DNA from: Gracilimonas amylolytica
GTDB taxonomy: Bacteria > Bacteroidota > Rhodothermia > Balneolales > Balneolaceae
DNA: 64,000 bases
Reading direction: 5' to 3'
Assembly (NCBI RefSeq): GCF_002911695.1
Contig: NZ_PQBS01000016.1
Location: forward strand, 40,125-104,124
Below the pieces are notes generated by a model, which saw only the letters and a list, made by a program, of their open reading frames with translations, was not told where the DNA came from and ran no database searches. A program made the position numbers and the translations under genes. Shown here one piece after another: positions 26,444 through 35,488 of the stretch (within the stretch, counting starts at the first letter, position 1; each line of letters starts with the position of its first letter).

Positions 26444-27239
26444 AGTATTGTCAGGATATTTAACCTGGGTAATCACTCTTGTTGTATTCTTTGTTTTATT
26501 AGCCCCCCAAGTATTCAAGATCTTAAGAGAATATGAACGTGCCGTGGTATTCCGGCTCGGTAAATTCCAAAGTGTGAAAGGGCCCGGCCTGATCATCCTG
26601 ATCCCTTTCATTGATAAAATTGAGCGGGTGGATCTTCGTGTACTCACCATCAATGTGGACCGGCAAGAAGTGATCACAAAAGATAACGTAACCGTGAATG
26701 TGGATGCCATCACTTTCTTCAGAGTAGTTGATGCCGAAGCTGCCGTCATTCAGGTGGAGCGATACATTCATGCCACTTCCATGTTAGCCCAAACGACATT
26801 AAGAAGTATCATTGGACAGGTTGAACTGGATGAACTGCTGGCCAATCGTGAGAAGATCAACAAGCAGATCCAGCAAAATATTGATACTCAAACCGACCCA
26901 TGGGGAATTAAAGTGGTATCTGTGGAAGTTCGGGATGTGGTCCTTCCTGAGAATATGAAACGAGCTATGGCGCGTCAGGCTGAGACTGAACGTGATCGTC
27001 GTGCGAAGGTCATTAACGCTGAAGGTGAATTCCAGGCTGCCGAAAGACTCGTTGATGCCGCCAAGATGATCGAGACGGCACCGGCGGCCCTTCAATTGCG
27101 TTTCCTGCAAACCATGAATGAGATCAGTGAAGAAAACGCCACGTTTGCTTTCCTTCCACTGCCCATGGACTTCCTGGAAGCTTTCAAAAAAATGACGCCT
27201 TCAGATCAGATCAAGAAGAAAGATGATTCCAATGAATAA
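26430..27239 (+). CDS. Slipin (SPFH/stomatin family membrane scaffold)
   Basis: This 269-residue stomatin-like protein has one N-terminal hydrophobic hairpin (about 12-32) and the SPFH/band-7 domain. Family motifs are EYERAVVFRLGKF, GPGLIILIPF and VEVRDVVLPENMKRAMARQ. A coiled-coil tail runs to the end. It overlaps the NfeD protease gene by 14 bases, the well-known nfeD-slipin pairing. It likely forms membrane microdomain oligomers and is the probable substrate of its partner. Confidence 0.94.
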   Translation: MEPTEVLSGYLTWVITLVVFFVLLAPQVFKILREYERAVVFRLGKFQSVKGPGLIILIPFIDKIERVDLRVLTINVDRQEVITKDNVTVNVDAITFFRVVDAEAAVIQVERYIHATSMLAQTTLRSIIGQVELDELLANREKINKQIQQNIDTQTDPWGIKVVSVEVRDVVLPENMKRAMARQAETERDRRAKVINAEGEFQAAERLVDAAKMIETAPAALQLRFLQTMNEISEENATFAFLPLPMDFLEAFKKMTPSDQIKKKDDSNE

Positions 27240-27253
27240 TACCTAAGGAATCA

Positions 27254-27299
27254 TGTCATATAAATGCATATGTATGCTTCGGCATATTTATGTATGACA
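27254..27299 (+). other. Long hairpin with UUCG tetraloop in the slipin 3' region
   Basis: TGTCATA (27254-27260) pairs with TATGACA (27293-27299). Inside it CATATGTATGC and GCATATTTATG pair at 9 of 11 positions and close a C(UUCG)G tetraloop. The structure sits after the slipin stop and before the terminator. It could protect or mark the mRNA 3' end; no T-tract follows it. Confidence 0.5.
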
Positions 27300-27317
27300 C
27301 AACCTCTAAAAATTACT

Positions 27318-27350
27318 GGCTCTGACGCTTTGCGTCGGAGCCTTTTTTAT
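27318..27350 (+). terminator. Intrinsic terminator after the nfeD-slipin pair
   Basis: An 11-bp stem (GGCTCTGACGC with GCGTCGGAGCC, one G-U pair) with a TTT loop is followed by six T residues. Confidence 0.92.
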
Positions 27351-27371
27351 ATAAGCAATTCCTCCCCATCC

Positions 27372-27380
27372 TATCTTTAG
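27372..27380 (+). promoter_or_regulatory. Possible -7 element (TATCTTTAG) before the MscS gene
   Basis: TATCTTTAG lies 48 bases before the MscS start. The same nine bases occur 40 bases or so before the transhydrogenase gene (30771-30779). It resembles the Bacteroidota TAnnTTTG element. No clear -33 TTG is present at the usual distance. Confidence 0.3.
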
Positions 27381-27427
27381 TTTTATTAATTTCGAGCCGA
27401 ACCGATTAATTAAATATAGATCTCGAA

Positions 27428-29134
27428 ATGGGGCACATCAGATCACTGACATTATTTTTAACGATCTTCCTATTCACTGCAGGAACAGCTTTTGGGTTTC
27501 AGCAAGCTACCGAATCCTCCCCCGAACCCCGGCAACAGGACCTGTTAATCAACCCACAGCGGACTGTCCACACTTTTTTGCACTGGCAGCAATCCGGTCA
27601 TAAAAACCCTGATTATGTGATCACCACAATGAAACTCGCAGACGGCAGTGATGAGGAAAAACTTGAACTGGCCGAACGCCTGTTAAAAGTATTCGATGCG
27701 CGAGGCTTACTCATCGACTATGATGCGATCCCAAGTGACCCCAACTATACTGACAGTCTTTCCGGACTGCAACAATATATTCTGTTTCAAAGCCTGCCCG
27801 AGGTTTACCTGACTAAAACTGCGCAAAATGAATGGGTCTTCTCGAGTTCTACCACTCAAGCCATTCCAAATTTGTATTCCAATACCTTCTCAAGCTGGTT
27901 TACATTTGTGATCGATCAGCTTCCTGAGTGGACGGAAAATGAATGGTTCGGGATCAGGATCTGGCAGTATCTGGCCGTATTCTTATGGATCTTTTTTGGT
28001 ATGATCCTGAAGAAAATATTCGAATTCTTATTAGACAACTATGTGCGCCGGTTGGCGCAGAAAACCAGGTTTACCTGGGATGATGATCTCATTGATGGGG
28101 TTGAAAAGCCTTCCGGTTACATCTTTGTAACGGCTTTTTTTCTGTTAACCTACTCAAATCTCCAGTTCTCGGTTACCGTTAGCCATGCCTTATCCATATT
28201 TCTTGAGGTAGCGTTGTCAGCAGCTATCGTTTGGTTGTTTTATAACCTGGCGGATGTTTTTTCCAAATACCTGACGGTTGTTACCTCAAAAACTGAAACA
28301 AAACTGGATGATCAGCTGATCCCTCTTATCCGGAAAACACTCCGGTTCTTTGTATTAGTGATGGGCGTGATCGCCATCCTTCAAAATAACGGTGTGAATG
28401 TAGCCTCGCTTATTGCCGGACTCGGCATTGGGGGGCTTGCTGTTGCTTTGGCTGCACGGGAAACCCTTGCTAATTTTTTCGGATCAGTCACCATTTTTCT
28501 GGATCGCCCATTCAAGATCGGTGATTGGATCAAGTCGGGTAATGTGGAAGGAACCGTGGAAGAAGTTGGATTTCGATCAACCCGAATCCGAACCTTTTAT
28601 AATTCACTTGTTAGTGTGCCTAATTCCAATCTTGCCAATGCCGATATTGATAACCTTGGTTTGAGAAAATATCGGAGACTCAAAACGGTGTTGAACCTGA
28701 CCTACTCCACTACACCCGAGCAAATGGAAGCTTTTGTAGAAGGTATCAAAGCCATTGTTAAAGCCAATGAACATTTCCGGCAGGATTATTACGAAGTTCA
28801 CTTCAATTCTTTTGGAGCCCACTCACTTGACGTTCTGGTGTATGTATTCTTTGATGTCCCCGATTGGAGCACTGAACTTCAGCAGCGCCATAACTTCTTT
28901 CTTGAAATACTGCGCCTTGCCAAGGAAGTCGGAGTCGAATTTGCTTTCCCAACTCAGACCTTACATATGGACAGTTTCTATAAAGAGCAGCCCCGACAGG
29001 TAGGCGAGGAACGAACCGAGGAGGAATTGGCCTCTGCTGTTTCAGAATTTGGTCCCGGAGGTAAAAAAGGCAAACCCGAAGGCATACGAATTTATCGAGA
29101 TGGAGAAGAAATAGATTTTGGAGCGAATAAATAA
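27428..29134 (+). CDS. MscS-family mechanosensitive ion channel
   Basis: This is a 568-residue channel protein that would open under membrane tension to release solutes. A signal peptide (about 1-23) and a periplasmic region to about 150 come first. About four transmembrane helices follow, then the pore helix with the glycine/alanine-rich LIAGLGIGGLAVALAARETL and the MscS beta domain (FFGSVTIFLDRPFKIGDWI in part). The extra N-terminal helices make it longer than E. coli MscS (286). It is alone between terminators. Confidence 0.92.
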   Translation: MGHIRSLTLFLTIFLFTAGTAFGFQQATESSPEPRQQDLLINPQRTVHTFLHWQQSGHKNPDYVITTMKLADGSDEEKLELAERLLKVFDARGLLIDYDAIPSDPNYTDSLSGLQQYILFQSLPEVYLTKTAQNEWVFSSSTTQAIPNLYSNTFSSWFTFVIDQLPEWTENEWFGIRIWQYLAVFLWIFFGMILKKIFEFLLDNYVRRLAQKTRFTWDDDLIDGVEKPSGYIFVTAFFLLTYSNLQFSVTVSHALSIFLEVALSAAIVWLFYNLADVFSKYLTVVTSKTETKLDDQLIPLIRKTLRFFVLVMGVIAILQNNGVNVASLIAGLGIGGLAVALAARETLANFFGSVTIFLDRPFKIGDWIKSGNVEGTVEEVGFRSTRIRTFYNSLVSVPNSNLANADIDNLGLRKYRRLKTVLNLTYSTTPEQMEAFVEGIKAIVKANEHFRQDYYEVHFNSFGAHSLDVLVYVFFDVPDWSTELQQRHNFFLEILRLAKEVGVEFAFPTQTLHMDSFYKEQPRQVGEERTEEELASAVSEFGPGGKKGKPEGIRIYRDGEEIDFGANK

Positions 29135-29299
29135 AAAAGCCAAAGCTCATAACATGAAATCTACACAGATAGAGAACCTATTGAGCGTCAAGTGGTACTC
29201 AAAGCGTTCATAATACCTGCAAACAACCGCTTGATTCCCGTAGGAACCTTAATACGCTACGAATTTACCTGTTTACCAGCTTGGTGTTAAAACAAAAAT

Positions 29300-29330
29300 A
29301 GCCGGCTCTTATGAGCCGGCTTTTAATTTT
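29300..29330. terminator. Bidirectional terminator between MscS and bacilliredoxin genes
   Basis: AGCCGGCTC (29300-29308) and GAGCCGGCT (29313-29321) form a perfect 9-bp stem with a 4-base loop. A T tract lies on the plus side and an A tract upstream, so it can serve both converging genes. Confidence 0.88.
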
Positions 29331-29369
29331 TTAAGCTGTGTTCAACTACAGATTCAGAGTAGCTTGAAT

Positions 29370-29831
29370 CTATTCAGTTGTTTTTTCTTCCTCTTCCTTC
29401 TTTCCAGAAAAAGCATCAAATACCATAACCAGGTCGTTGGCAACCTGCTCTTTGGTTCGGCCTTCAATGCGGTGACGCGGGATCAATGCTTTGATCTCAC
29501 CGTCAACAAAATAAGCGAAAGATGGAGATGATGGGGGATATTCACTGAAATAAGCTCTGGCATGCGCTGTTGCCTCTTTATCTTGTCCGGCAAACACGGT
29601 TACCATATGATCCGGTTTGGTTTCTGTACTTTCCAGAGCAATACCTAATCCCGGGCGGGCATTACCGGCCGCACATCCACAAACCGAATTCACCACGAGA
29701 AGCATAGTGCCTTTATATTCTTTCATGGCACGGTCTACATCGTCTGTGGTTTTAAGTTCTTCTACACCAAACTGAGTCAGTTCTTCTCTCATCCAGGACG
29801 TATCAGGTCCCATTCCAAATCCAAATTGCAT
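29370..29831 (-). CDS. BrxA/BrxB family bacilliredoxin
   Basis: This 153-residue thioredoxin-fold protein is predicted to remove bacillithiol or a similar low-molecular-weight thiol from oxidised proteins. The family CGC motif is Cys51-Gly-Cys53 in VVNSVCGCAAGNARPG. The C-terminal part GEIKALIPRHRIEGR is also typical. The last dozen residues are Lys/Glu-rich and variable. It neighbours superoxide dismutase, in line with an oxidative-stress role, though a terminator separates the two. Confidence 0.9.
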   Translation of the reverse strand: MQFGFGMGPDTSWMREELTQFGVEELKTTDDVDRAMKEYKGTMLLVVNSVCGCAAGNARPGLGIALESTETKPDHMVTVFAGQDKEATAHARAYFSEYPPSSPSFAYFVDGEIKALIPRHRIEGRTKEQVANDLVMVFDAFSGKKEEEEKTTE

Positions 29832-29889
29832 AATAATCTCTTTGTTTTATTGATTGCTATATCGGTTCAAAAATACAAAATATTTGAGC

Positions 29890-29929
29890 CAAAAATAGAC
29901 AAGGCTTCCCGATAATGAGAAGCCTTGTC
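29890..29929 (-). terminator. Intrinsic terminator after sodA
   Basis: GACAAGGCTTC (29898-29908) and GAAGCCTTGTC (29919-29929) form a perfect 11-bp stem. Read on the minus strand it is followed by TATTTTTGG, a short T tract, right for sodA. Confidence 0.88.
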
Positions 29930-29977
29930 AGATCTAAAAGTTTCCGAACTAACGGATCATCTTTTTAAGTCTCGAAC

Positions 29978-30586
29978 TTACTTGGCAGCTTTGTAATTTT
30001 CTGCAACTTGATCCCAATTGATCACATTCCAGAACGCAGCTACATAGTCAGGACGGCGGTTTTGATAATTCAGGTAATAAGCATGTTCCCAAACATCAAT
30101 GCCCATAATTGGGGTATAACCTTCCATCAATGGACTGTCCTGATTAGCTGTTGAATGTACCACGAGGTTACCGCTTCCATCCACAGATAGCCATGCCCAT
30201 CCGGAGCCAAAACGGCTTCCGGCTGCTGCTGAAAATTCTTCTTTGAATTTATCAAAGCTTCCGAAAGTATCATTAATGGCATCTGCCAGTTCACCTTCAG
30301 GAGTTCCGCCTCCGTTTGGAGAAAGAATGGTCCAGAATAAGTTGTGATTGGCGTATCCGCCACCGCTGTTTATAACAGCTTGTTTAACATCAGACGGTAC
30401 TTCATCAATTCTTCTTAGTACTTCTTCAATATCAAGATCAGCAAATTCATGGCCCTCAAGAGCGGCATTTACTTTGTTCGTGTACCCTTGATGGTGCTTG
30501 GTATGATGGATCTCCATCGTACGTGCGTCAATATTTGGTTCAAGTGCATCGTAATCGTATGGCAGATCTGGTAATGTATAAGCCAT
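29978..30586 (-). CDS. sodA: Superoxide dismutase (Mn/Fe family)
   Basis: This enzyme converts superoxide to hydrogen peroxide and oxygen. The 202-residue length is standard. Metal ligands are expected at His27 (MEIHHTKHH), a central His in the segment YANHNLFW, and the pair in [11 protein letters not shown]. The stretch STANQDSPL favours the manganese type over iron, though metal use cannot be settled from sequence. It is transcribed alone, with a good terminator and a 232-base divergent region shared with the transhydrogenase gene. Confidence 0.93.
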   Translation of the reverse strand: MAYTLPDLPYDYDALEPNIDARTMEIHHTKHHQGYTNKVNAALEGHEFADLDIEEVLRRIDEVPSDVKQAVINSGGGYANHNLFWTILSPNGGGTPEGELADAINDTFGSFDKFKEEFSAAAGSRFGSGWAWLSVDGSGNLVVHSTANQDSPLMEGYTPIMGIDVWEHAYYLNYQNRRPDYVAAFWNVINWDQVAENYKAAK

Positions 30587-30770
30587 TGTTTACTCCTTTT
30601 TTATTTTCATGTTATCGACGCTTAAAACTTGTGCGCCTTTTGTTTATCGTTCCCAAACATAAGCAAAACGGCTTTAAAATTCGTTCCTGACATCCATCAA
30701 TACCCTCTATCTTTTAGATATGTTAATACTATATGCCAAATGTTGCTCTGAAATCCATTCAGAATTAAAG

Positions 30771-30779
30771 TATCTTTAG
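30771..30779 (+). promoter_or_regulatory. Possible -7 element (TATCTTTAG) before the transhydrogenase gene
   Basis: TATCTTTAG is 39 bases upstream of the start at 30819, identical to the motif before the MscS gene. The nearest TTG (30743-30745) is 25 bases away, longer than the usual spacing, so support is weak. Confidence 0.3.
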
Positions 30780-30818
30780 CCTTCACACTCATAGTTATTT
30801 TACTCACTCAGATCATTT

Positions 30819-32276
30819 ATGAAGTACAAGTACGATGTTATTATCATTGGCAGCGGGCCGGCCGGTTTTTCGTGTGCCATGCAAAGTTCTAAATTTGATA
30901 AAAAAGTTCTGGTTATTGAAGCCAATGAGGATTCATTCGGTGGCACCTGGATCAATTCCGGAACTATTCCCAGTAAAGCCCTTCGGGAAACGGCCCGTAT
31001 CATCCAACGCTTTCAGAGTCAGTTTGAGGACCTTTCGGGTGAAAAAGCCTACCAGCATCATCAGATGTCAGAGTTGCTGAAGTACAAAAATGAAATTCAG
31101 CACAGTAAGAATACCAAAGTTGAAAATGATTTCAGTAAAAATGAGATAGATACGGTTCATGGATTTGGGGAATTGATCGACAACCACACCGTTGAGGTCA
31201 CAGATAAAAAAGGAAAGAAAAAAACCTACACAGGCGAATTCATTTTTCTCTCCCCGGGAAGCAAACCGGTTCAACCCAAAGAATTTAAACTGGATCATAA
31301 CAAGATCCTCGATTACATATCCATACTGGATCTCACTCACATCCCCAGAAAATTACTGGTGATCGGCAGTGGTGTTCAGGCTTTGGAATATGCTACTACC
31401 TTTTCTAACCTTGGCAGCCGGGTCTCTATTCTTAACGAAGCAGATTCCTTTCTTCCATTTCTGGACAATGAAATACGGGATCAGCTTGAAACCCTTCTGG
31501 AAAAGCAAAAGATCGAAGTATTCTCTAATGCTGAGCATATCAACATCAAGACCAACACCATCCGTAATACCACAGAAGTAAGCTACAATCTCCGTCAGGA
31601 TAATGAAGGTAAGCGTAAACGGGTGATCGAAACAGAGCATGTGCTGTATCTGGGAGGTAAAGTGCCCAACACAGAAAATCTTGGGCTATCCGATCTTGGG
31701 ATTGAAACCGACAAAGAAGGAAATATCATCGTTAATGATAATTACCGCACGAACATTGATAACATTTATGCAGGTGGAGATGTGATCGGGTACCCGGCCT
31801 TAGCTTCAGCCTCTTTTTCTGAAGGCCGACTTGCATCCTGTAATATGTTCGGGATTCAGGCTTTGGATGTACCACCTGAAATTCCTTTTGCCATATACTC
31901 TATTCCGGAGATCGCCAGTATTGGTCTGACCGAAAAAGAGGCCAAATCCAGAGGGTATGAGGTTACAGTTGGTCGCGCTTACTACAAAAATATCACTCAG
32001 GGTGATATCAGTAACCAACAGGATGGATTATTAAAACTCGTTTTCGAAACCGAGAACCTGAAATTGGTTGGTATTCACATCATAGGTGAACGTGCCAGTG
32101 ATCTCATTCACCTTGGTCAGGCCGTTATGTCGCTTGGTGGGGACATCCGTTATTTCATCAACCACGTTCTGAATTATCCGACCTACAGCGAAGCGTACCG
32201 GATCGCGGCGTTTAATGGCATGAACCGAGTCTATGAAGCCGGTGTGAAGTACAAAAAGATCCTGAAAAACAAATAA
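30819..32276 (+). CDS. sthA: Soluble NAD(P)+ transhydrogenase-like flavoprotein (SthA family)
   Basis: This is a 485-residue FAD-dependent pyridine nucleotide oxidoreductase, predicted to exchange reducing equivalents between NADPH and NAD+ in the cytoplasm. FAD binding is by VIIIGSGPAGFSCAM, NAD(P) binding by VIGSGVQALEYATTF, and the C-terminal dimerisation domain ends near HVLNYPTYSEAYR. The redox-active disulfide of lipoamide dehydrogenases is absent: the region reads FGGTWINSGTIPSKALRE with no Cys. That is expected for SthA-like proteins and excludes a disulfide reductase. Specificity is inferred. Confidence 0.85.
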   Translation: MKYKYDVIIIGSGPAGFSCAMQSSKFDKKVLVIEANEDSFGGTWINSGTIPSKALRETARIIQRFQSQFEDLSGEKAYQHHQMSELLKYKNEIQHSKNTKVENDFSKNEIDTVHGFGELIDNHTVEVTDKKGKKKTYTGEFIFLSPGSKPVQPKEFKLDHNKILDYISILDLTHIPRKLLVIGSGVQALEYATTFSNLGSRVSILNEADSFLPFLDNEIRDQLETLLEKQKIEVFSNAEHINIKTNTIRNTTEVSYNLRQDNEGKRKRVIETEHVLYLGGKVPNTENLGLSDLGIETDKEGNIIVNDNYRTNIDNIYAGGDVIGYPALASASFSEGRLASCNMFGIQALDVPPEIPFAIYSIPEIASIGLTEKEAKSRGYEVTVGRAYYKNITQGDISNQQDGLLKLVFETENLKLVGIHIIGERASDLIHLGQAVMSLGGDIRYFINHVLNYPTYSEAYRIAAFNGMNRVYEAGVKYKKILKNK

Positions 32277-32281
32277 TAACC

Positions 32282-32354
32282 AACATCCAACACGGAATAT
32301 CCAATATTCAAGGTTAATTGATCATTCCGTGTTGATTATTGGATATTGGATGTT
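32282..32354. repeat. Palindromic intergenic repeat (AACATCCAATATCC family)
   Basis: The left side AACATCCAACACGGAATATCC and right side GGATATTGGATGTT, with CCGTGTTG inside, are rearranged reverse complements of each other. The outer arms AACATCCAA and TTGGATGTT are perfect. It lies between converging genes and may end transcription in both directions, although there is no clear T-tract. Confidence 0.7.
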
Positions 32355-33062
32355 CTACACGTAATGAATGGCTTTCCGCATGCCTTCAGAATCATATTCA
32401 AACTCTTCGGGTAAAGTTTTGATACCTTTTTCTTCAGAGATCTTTGCAGAATAGGCAAGCACCATCGCATCCACGATATCATCTTCCTCGACTTCATTAC
32501 GACGGAAGTCTTCCTTGATATCACGGAAAAAATCATCCGCAATGGGTTCCCGGTTTTTGATCAGCTCCAAACGATGCTTGATCCCTTTTTTCAGATTCTT
32601 TTTCTGATAGATCATACCACCATTTATGGTTTGAAACAGTAACTCGGGATGAGATTCCAAGACTTTATCAATCAGGCTTTCATCTGCACGAAGCAATTCA
32701 TCCACCATCCGAATCTTTGGGGTGATATTCCAGGATTGCAGGGTCAGCTTCTTCTCTGTGTACTCATGGCTGATCATATTGGCTTCTACATAGGAAGGAG
32801 CCGTCAAAGCAGGGCGAATCGGCGGACTGAATACACTTGAGGCATAATCTCCTCCAACTTTTTTACGCAGCAGTTCATCTGCTTCACGGGTGTAATTTTC
32901 GTCTTCAAGGCCGATCGGCATGTCTATGAAGATGCGGTCAAAATCTTCGAACGCTTTTTTTAAGGCATCCCTGTCTCTGAGTACTTCGTACTTCTCATTT
33001 CCTTCATCAAAGGTAATGAGAAGCCAGCCTGCTTTACACCCGTCTATTCCTGCTGTTTTCAC
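32355..33062 (-). CDS. DUF429 family protein (predicted RNase H-fold nuclease)
   Basis: This 235-residue protein has the DUF429 start TAGIDGCKAGWLLITF, an acidic pair in DRIFIDMPIGLED, and the later ESHPELLF and DDIVDAMVLAY segments. The acidic residues match the RNase H-like fold assigned to this family. The biological role is unknown. Its start overlaps the last four bases of aspS (ATGA), so it is translated from the same message. Confidence 0.85.
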   Translation of the reverse strand: MKTAGIDGCKAGWLLITFDEGNEKYEVLRDRDALKKAFEDFDRIFIDMPIGLEDENYTREADELLRKKVGGDYASSVFSPPIRPALTAPSYVEANMISHEYTEKKLTLQSWNITPKIRMVDELLRADESLIDKVLESHPELLFQTINGGMIYQKKNLKKGIKHRLELIKNREPIADDFFRDIKEDFRRNEVEEDDIVDAMVLAYSAKISEEKGIKTLPEEFEYDSEGMRKAIHYV

Positions 33063-34843
33063 TGTAACTGATCTTTTATGTTCTTTTTAAGTTGAATATG
33101 CAATTCATCCAGTTGATGCTTATCCACAACATCAGGAGAATTATCCATCATGCTTTGTGCCTTCTGATTTTTCGGGAAGGCAATGACATCACGCAGGCTC
33201 TTCGCCCCCGTCAGTAACATCACCGCACGATCGACACCAAATGCGATCCCGCCGTGTGGAGGTGCGCCATATTTGAATGCATCCAGGAGGAAACCAAATT
33301 TTTCTTCCGCTTCTTTCTCGCCAATGCCTAACAATTCAAAGACTTTACGCTGCATCTTCTGATCATGGATTCGAATAGAACCACCACCCAGCTCATTTCC
33401 GTTCAGCACCAGGTCATAGGCACGGGCTTTCACTTTACCCGGGTCACTTTCCATCAATTCCACATCTTCTTCTCTTGGTGAGGTAAATGGATGATGCATA
33501 GCATGATATCGACGGGTTTCCTCATCCCACTCAAGCAGTGGAAATTCAGTGACCCAAAGAAAGTTATAAGTGGATTCGTCGATCAGGCTGAACTCTTTCC
33601 CCATCATCAGACGAAGCTGCCCCAGTTGCTTTAACACATCCGGTTTTGGTCCGGCAAGTATCAATACCAGATCTCCCTTCTTAGCTTCTGATCTCTCAAC
33701 CATCTGCTCAACGATATCATCCGTCAGAAATTTAGCAACACTGCAGAGCGGACCATCTTCCTGCATCTTAATATAGATCAATCCACCCGCGCCGGTTTCC
33801 TGTTTTACCCGATCAGTGAGTCTGTCTATGGCACCACGCCCCATATCACCCTGACCTGGCACGGTGATACCAACCACACCACCGCCTTTTTTCACCGTAT
33901 CAGAGAAAACCTTGAATTCCGCATCCCTTACGATCTCAGAAAAATCCTTGAACTCTAAACCAAATCTTGTGTCCGGTTTATCTGAACCATAGGTATTCAT
34001 GGCTTCATCATAGGTCATTCGAGGGAATGGAGTTTCTACCTCATATCCGATAGTGTCTTTGAATATCTTCTTCCAAAGTGCTTCATGGGTTTTATACACA
34101 TCCTCCTCATCCACAAAACTCATCTCAACATCTATCTGAGTGAATTCCGGCTGGCGGTCAGCTCTAAGATCCTCATCCCTGAAACACTTCACGATCTGAA
34201 AATACCGGTCATAACCGGAAACCATCAGCAGCTGCTTGTACGTTTGTGGACTTTGTGGTAGCGCAAAGAACTTTCCTGCATTCACACGGCTTGGCACCAG
34301 ATAATCCCGGGCACCTTCTGGGGTACTTCGCATCAGCACGGGCGTTTCCACTTCTGCAAATTCAAGGTTGTGATAGAATTCCCGAACAGACTGATAGAAT
34401 TTGGATCGCAGCATCATCTTTTCCTGAACTTCAGGGCGGCGCAGATCCAGGTAACGATATTTTAACCTGACATCTTCATTTGTGGAAATACCATCCTTGA
34501 TCTCAAACGGAGGAGTTTCAGCTTCAGAATAGATCACCAGGTCGGTTGCTTCGATCTCGACCTCTCCGGTAGGCAGGTTTGGATTTAAATTCTCTTCACC
34601 CCGGGTGATCACCTTACCCTTTACTCCGATCACATATTCAGCCCGGAGTTGTTCCGCCTTATTATGCAGCTGATCATCTTCTTCTTTAAAAACGACCTGT
34701 GTTACGCCATATCGATCGCGGAGATCAATAAATATAACACCACCCAGATCGCGACGGGGACCAACCCATCCATTCAAAATTACTTCTTCGCCAATATTTT
34801 CTGCAGTAAGTTCTCCGCAGGTATGTGTTCTTTTAAGGGTCAT
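33059..34843 (-). CDS. aspS: Aspartyl-tRNA synthetase
   Basis: This class II aminoacyl-tRNA synthetase charges tRNA-Asp. The 594-residue bacterial-type enzyme has an N-terminal OB-fold anticodon domain (GWVGPRRDLGGVIFIDLRD) and motif 2 as FRDEDLRADRQPEFTQID. The bacterial GAD insertion domain is in the middle and motif 3 is GIAFGVDRAVMLL. The downstream DUF429 gene overlaps it by four bases. Length and motifs are complete. Confidence 0.97.
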   Translation of the reverse strand: MTLKRTHTCGELTAENIGEEVILNGWVGPRRDLGGVIFIDLRDRYGVTQVVFKEEDDQLHNKAEQLRAEYVIGVKGKVITRGEENLNPNLPTGEVEIEATDLVIYSEAETPPFEIKDGISTNEDVRLKYRYLDLRRPEVQEKMMLRSKFYQSVREFYHNLEFAEVETPVLMRSTPEGARDYLVPSRVNAGKFFALPQSPQTYKQLLMVSGYDRYFQIVKCFRDEDLRADRQPEFTQIDVEMSFVDEEDVYKTHEALWKKIFKDTIGYEVETPFPRMTYDEAMNTYGSDKPDTRFGLEFKDFSEIVRDAEFKVFSDTVKKGGGVVGITVPGQGDMGRGAIDRLTDRVKQETGAGGLIYIKMQEDGPLCSVAKFLTDDIVEQMVERSEAKKGDLVLILAGPKPDVLKQLGQLRLMMGKEFSLIDESTYNFLWVTEFPLLEWDEETRRYHAMHHPFTSPREEDVELMESDPGKVKARAYDLVLNGNELGGGSIRIHDQKMQRKVFELLGIGEKEAEEKFGFLLDAFKYGAPPHGGIAFGVDRAVMLLTGAKSLRDVIAFPKNQKAQSMMDNSPDVVDKHQLDELHIQLKKNIKDQLQ

Positions 34844-34925
34844 TATTTTCGATGAATCGTAGAGTGAAAACTTTTGGTTATTAAGGCGCTGAAAATACGC
34901 ATAATGTTAACGAATCGCTTAATCA

Positions 34926-35357
34926 ATGTCGCCGGAACTTATTTTTCTTATAAATACCTTTGCCTCCTTCTTTATGACCGGGCTGATCTGGATCGTGCAA
35001 CTCGTTCATTACCCTTCCTTTCATTATGTGGGAGCCGACAATTTCAAGGCCTTTCAGCTCCATCACGTAAATAGCATTGATAAGATCGTTATTCCTGTCA
35101 TGATCGCAGAGATTGCCACTTCATTTGGTTTGGCCTGGATGGATGGTTTCCTCAGTTTGAATGCAGCAGGTTTCTACATCGTGATCCTTATCTGGGTTTG
35201 TACAGGTCTCTTTTCCGTTCCGGCTCATACCAAACTGGAATCCTTAAAAAATGAGCCGGCTATTAGAAAGCTGGTTTCTACAAATTGGTTCAGAACAGTA
35301 TTATGGTCACTCAAATCCTCTCTTAATTTTTATCTTCTCACTGAACTTATTCAGTAG
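34926..35357 (+). CDS. Integral membrane protein of unknown function
   Basis: This 143-residue protein has four predicted transmembrane helices (about 7-27, 53-73, 79-99 and 122-140). Its recognisable stretch is WIVQLVHYPSFHYVG followed by a His pair at LHHVN, reminiscent of small conserved membrane proteins of Bacteroidota and Cyanobacteria. I cannot name the family. It starts 82 bases from aspS, divergently, and the regulator gene follows after 131 bases. Confidence 0.75.
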   Translation: MSPELIFLINTFASFFMTGLIWIVQLVHYPSFHYVGADNFKAFQLHHVNSIDKIVIPVMIAEIATSFGLAWMDGFLSLNAAGFYIVILIWVCTGLFSVPAHTKLESLKNEPAIRKLVSTNWFRTVLWSLKSSLNFYLLTELIQ

Positions 35358-35488
35358 AAATACGCCTATCCCTATTAACTAAAATCAGCCTTAAAAATTA
35401 AATTGGCGCAATTACAGCATTTTTAAGTACATTGTATGCCCTTCTGCGAGTGGGTCGTGGAAGAAACCATTCTACCTGGGGAGGTAAA

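Noticed and set aside
30819..32276. Lipoamide dehydrogenase or mercuric reductase
   Set aside because: The redox-active Cys pair is absent in GGTWINSGTIPSKA, so a disulfide reductase is excluded.
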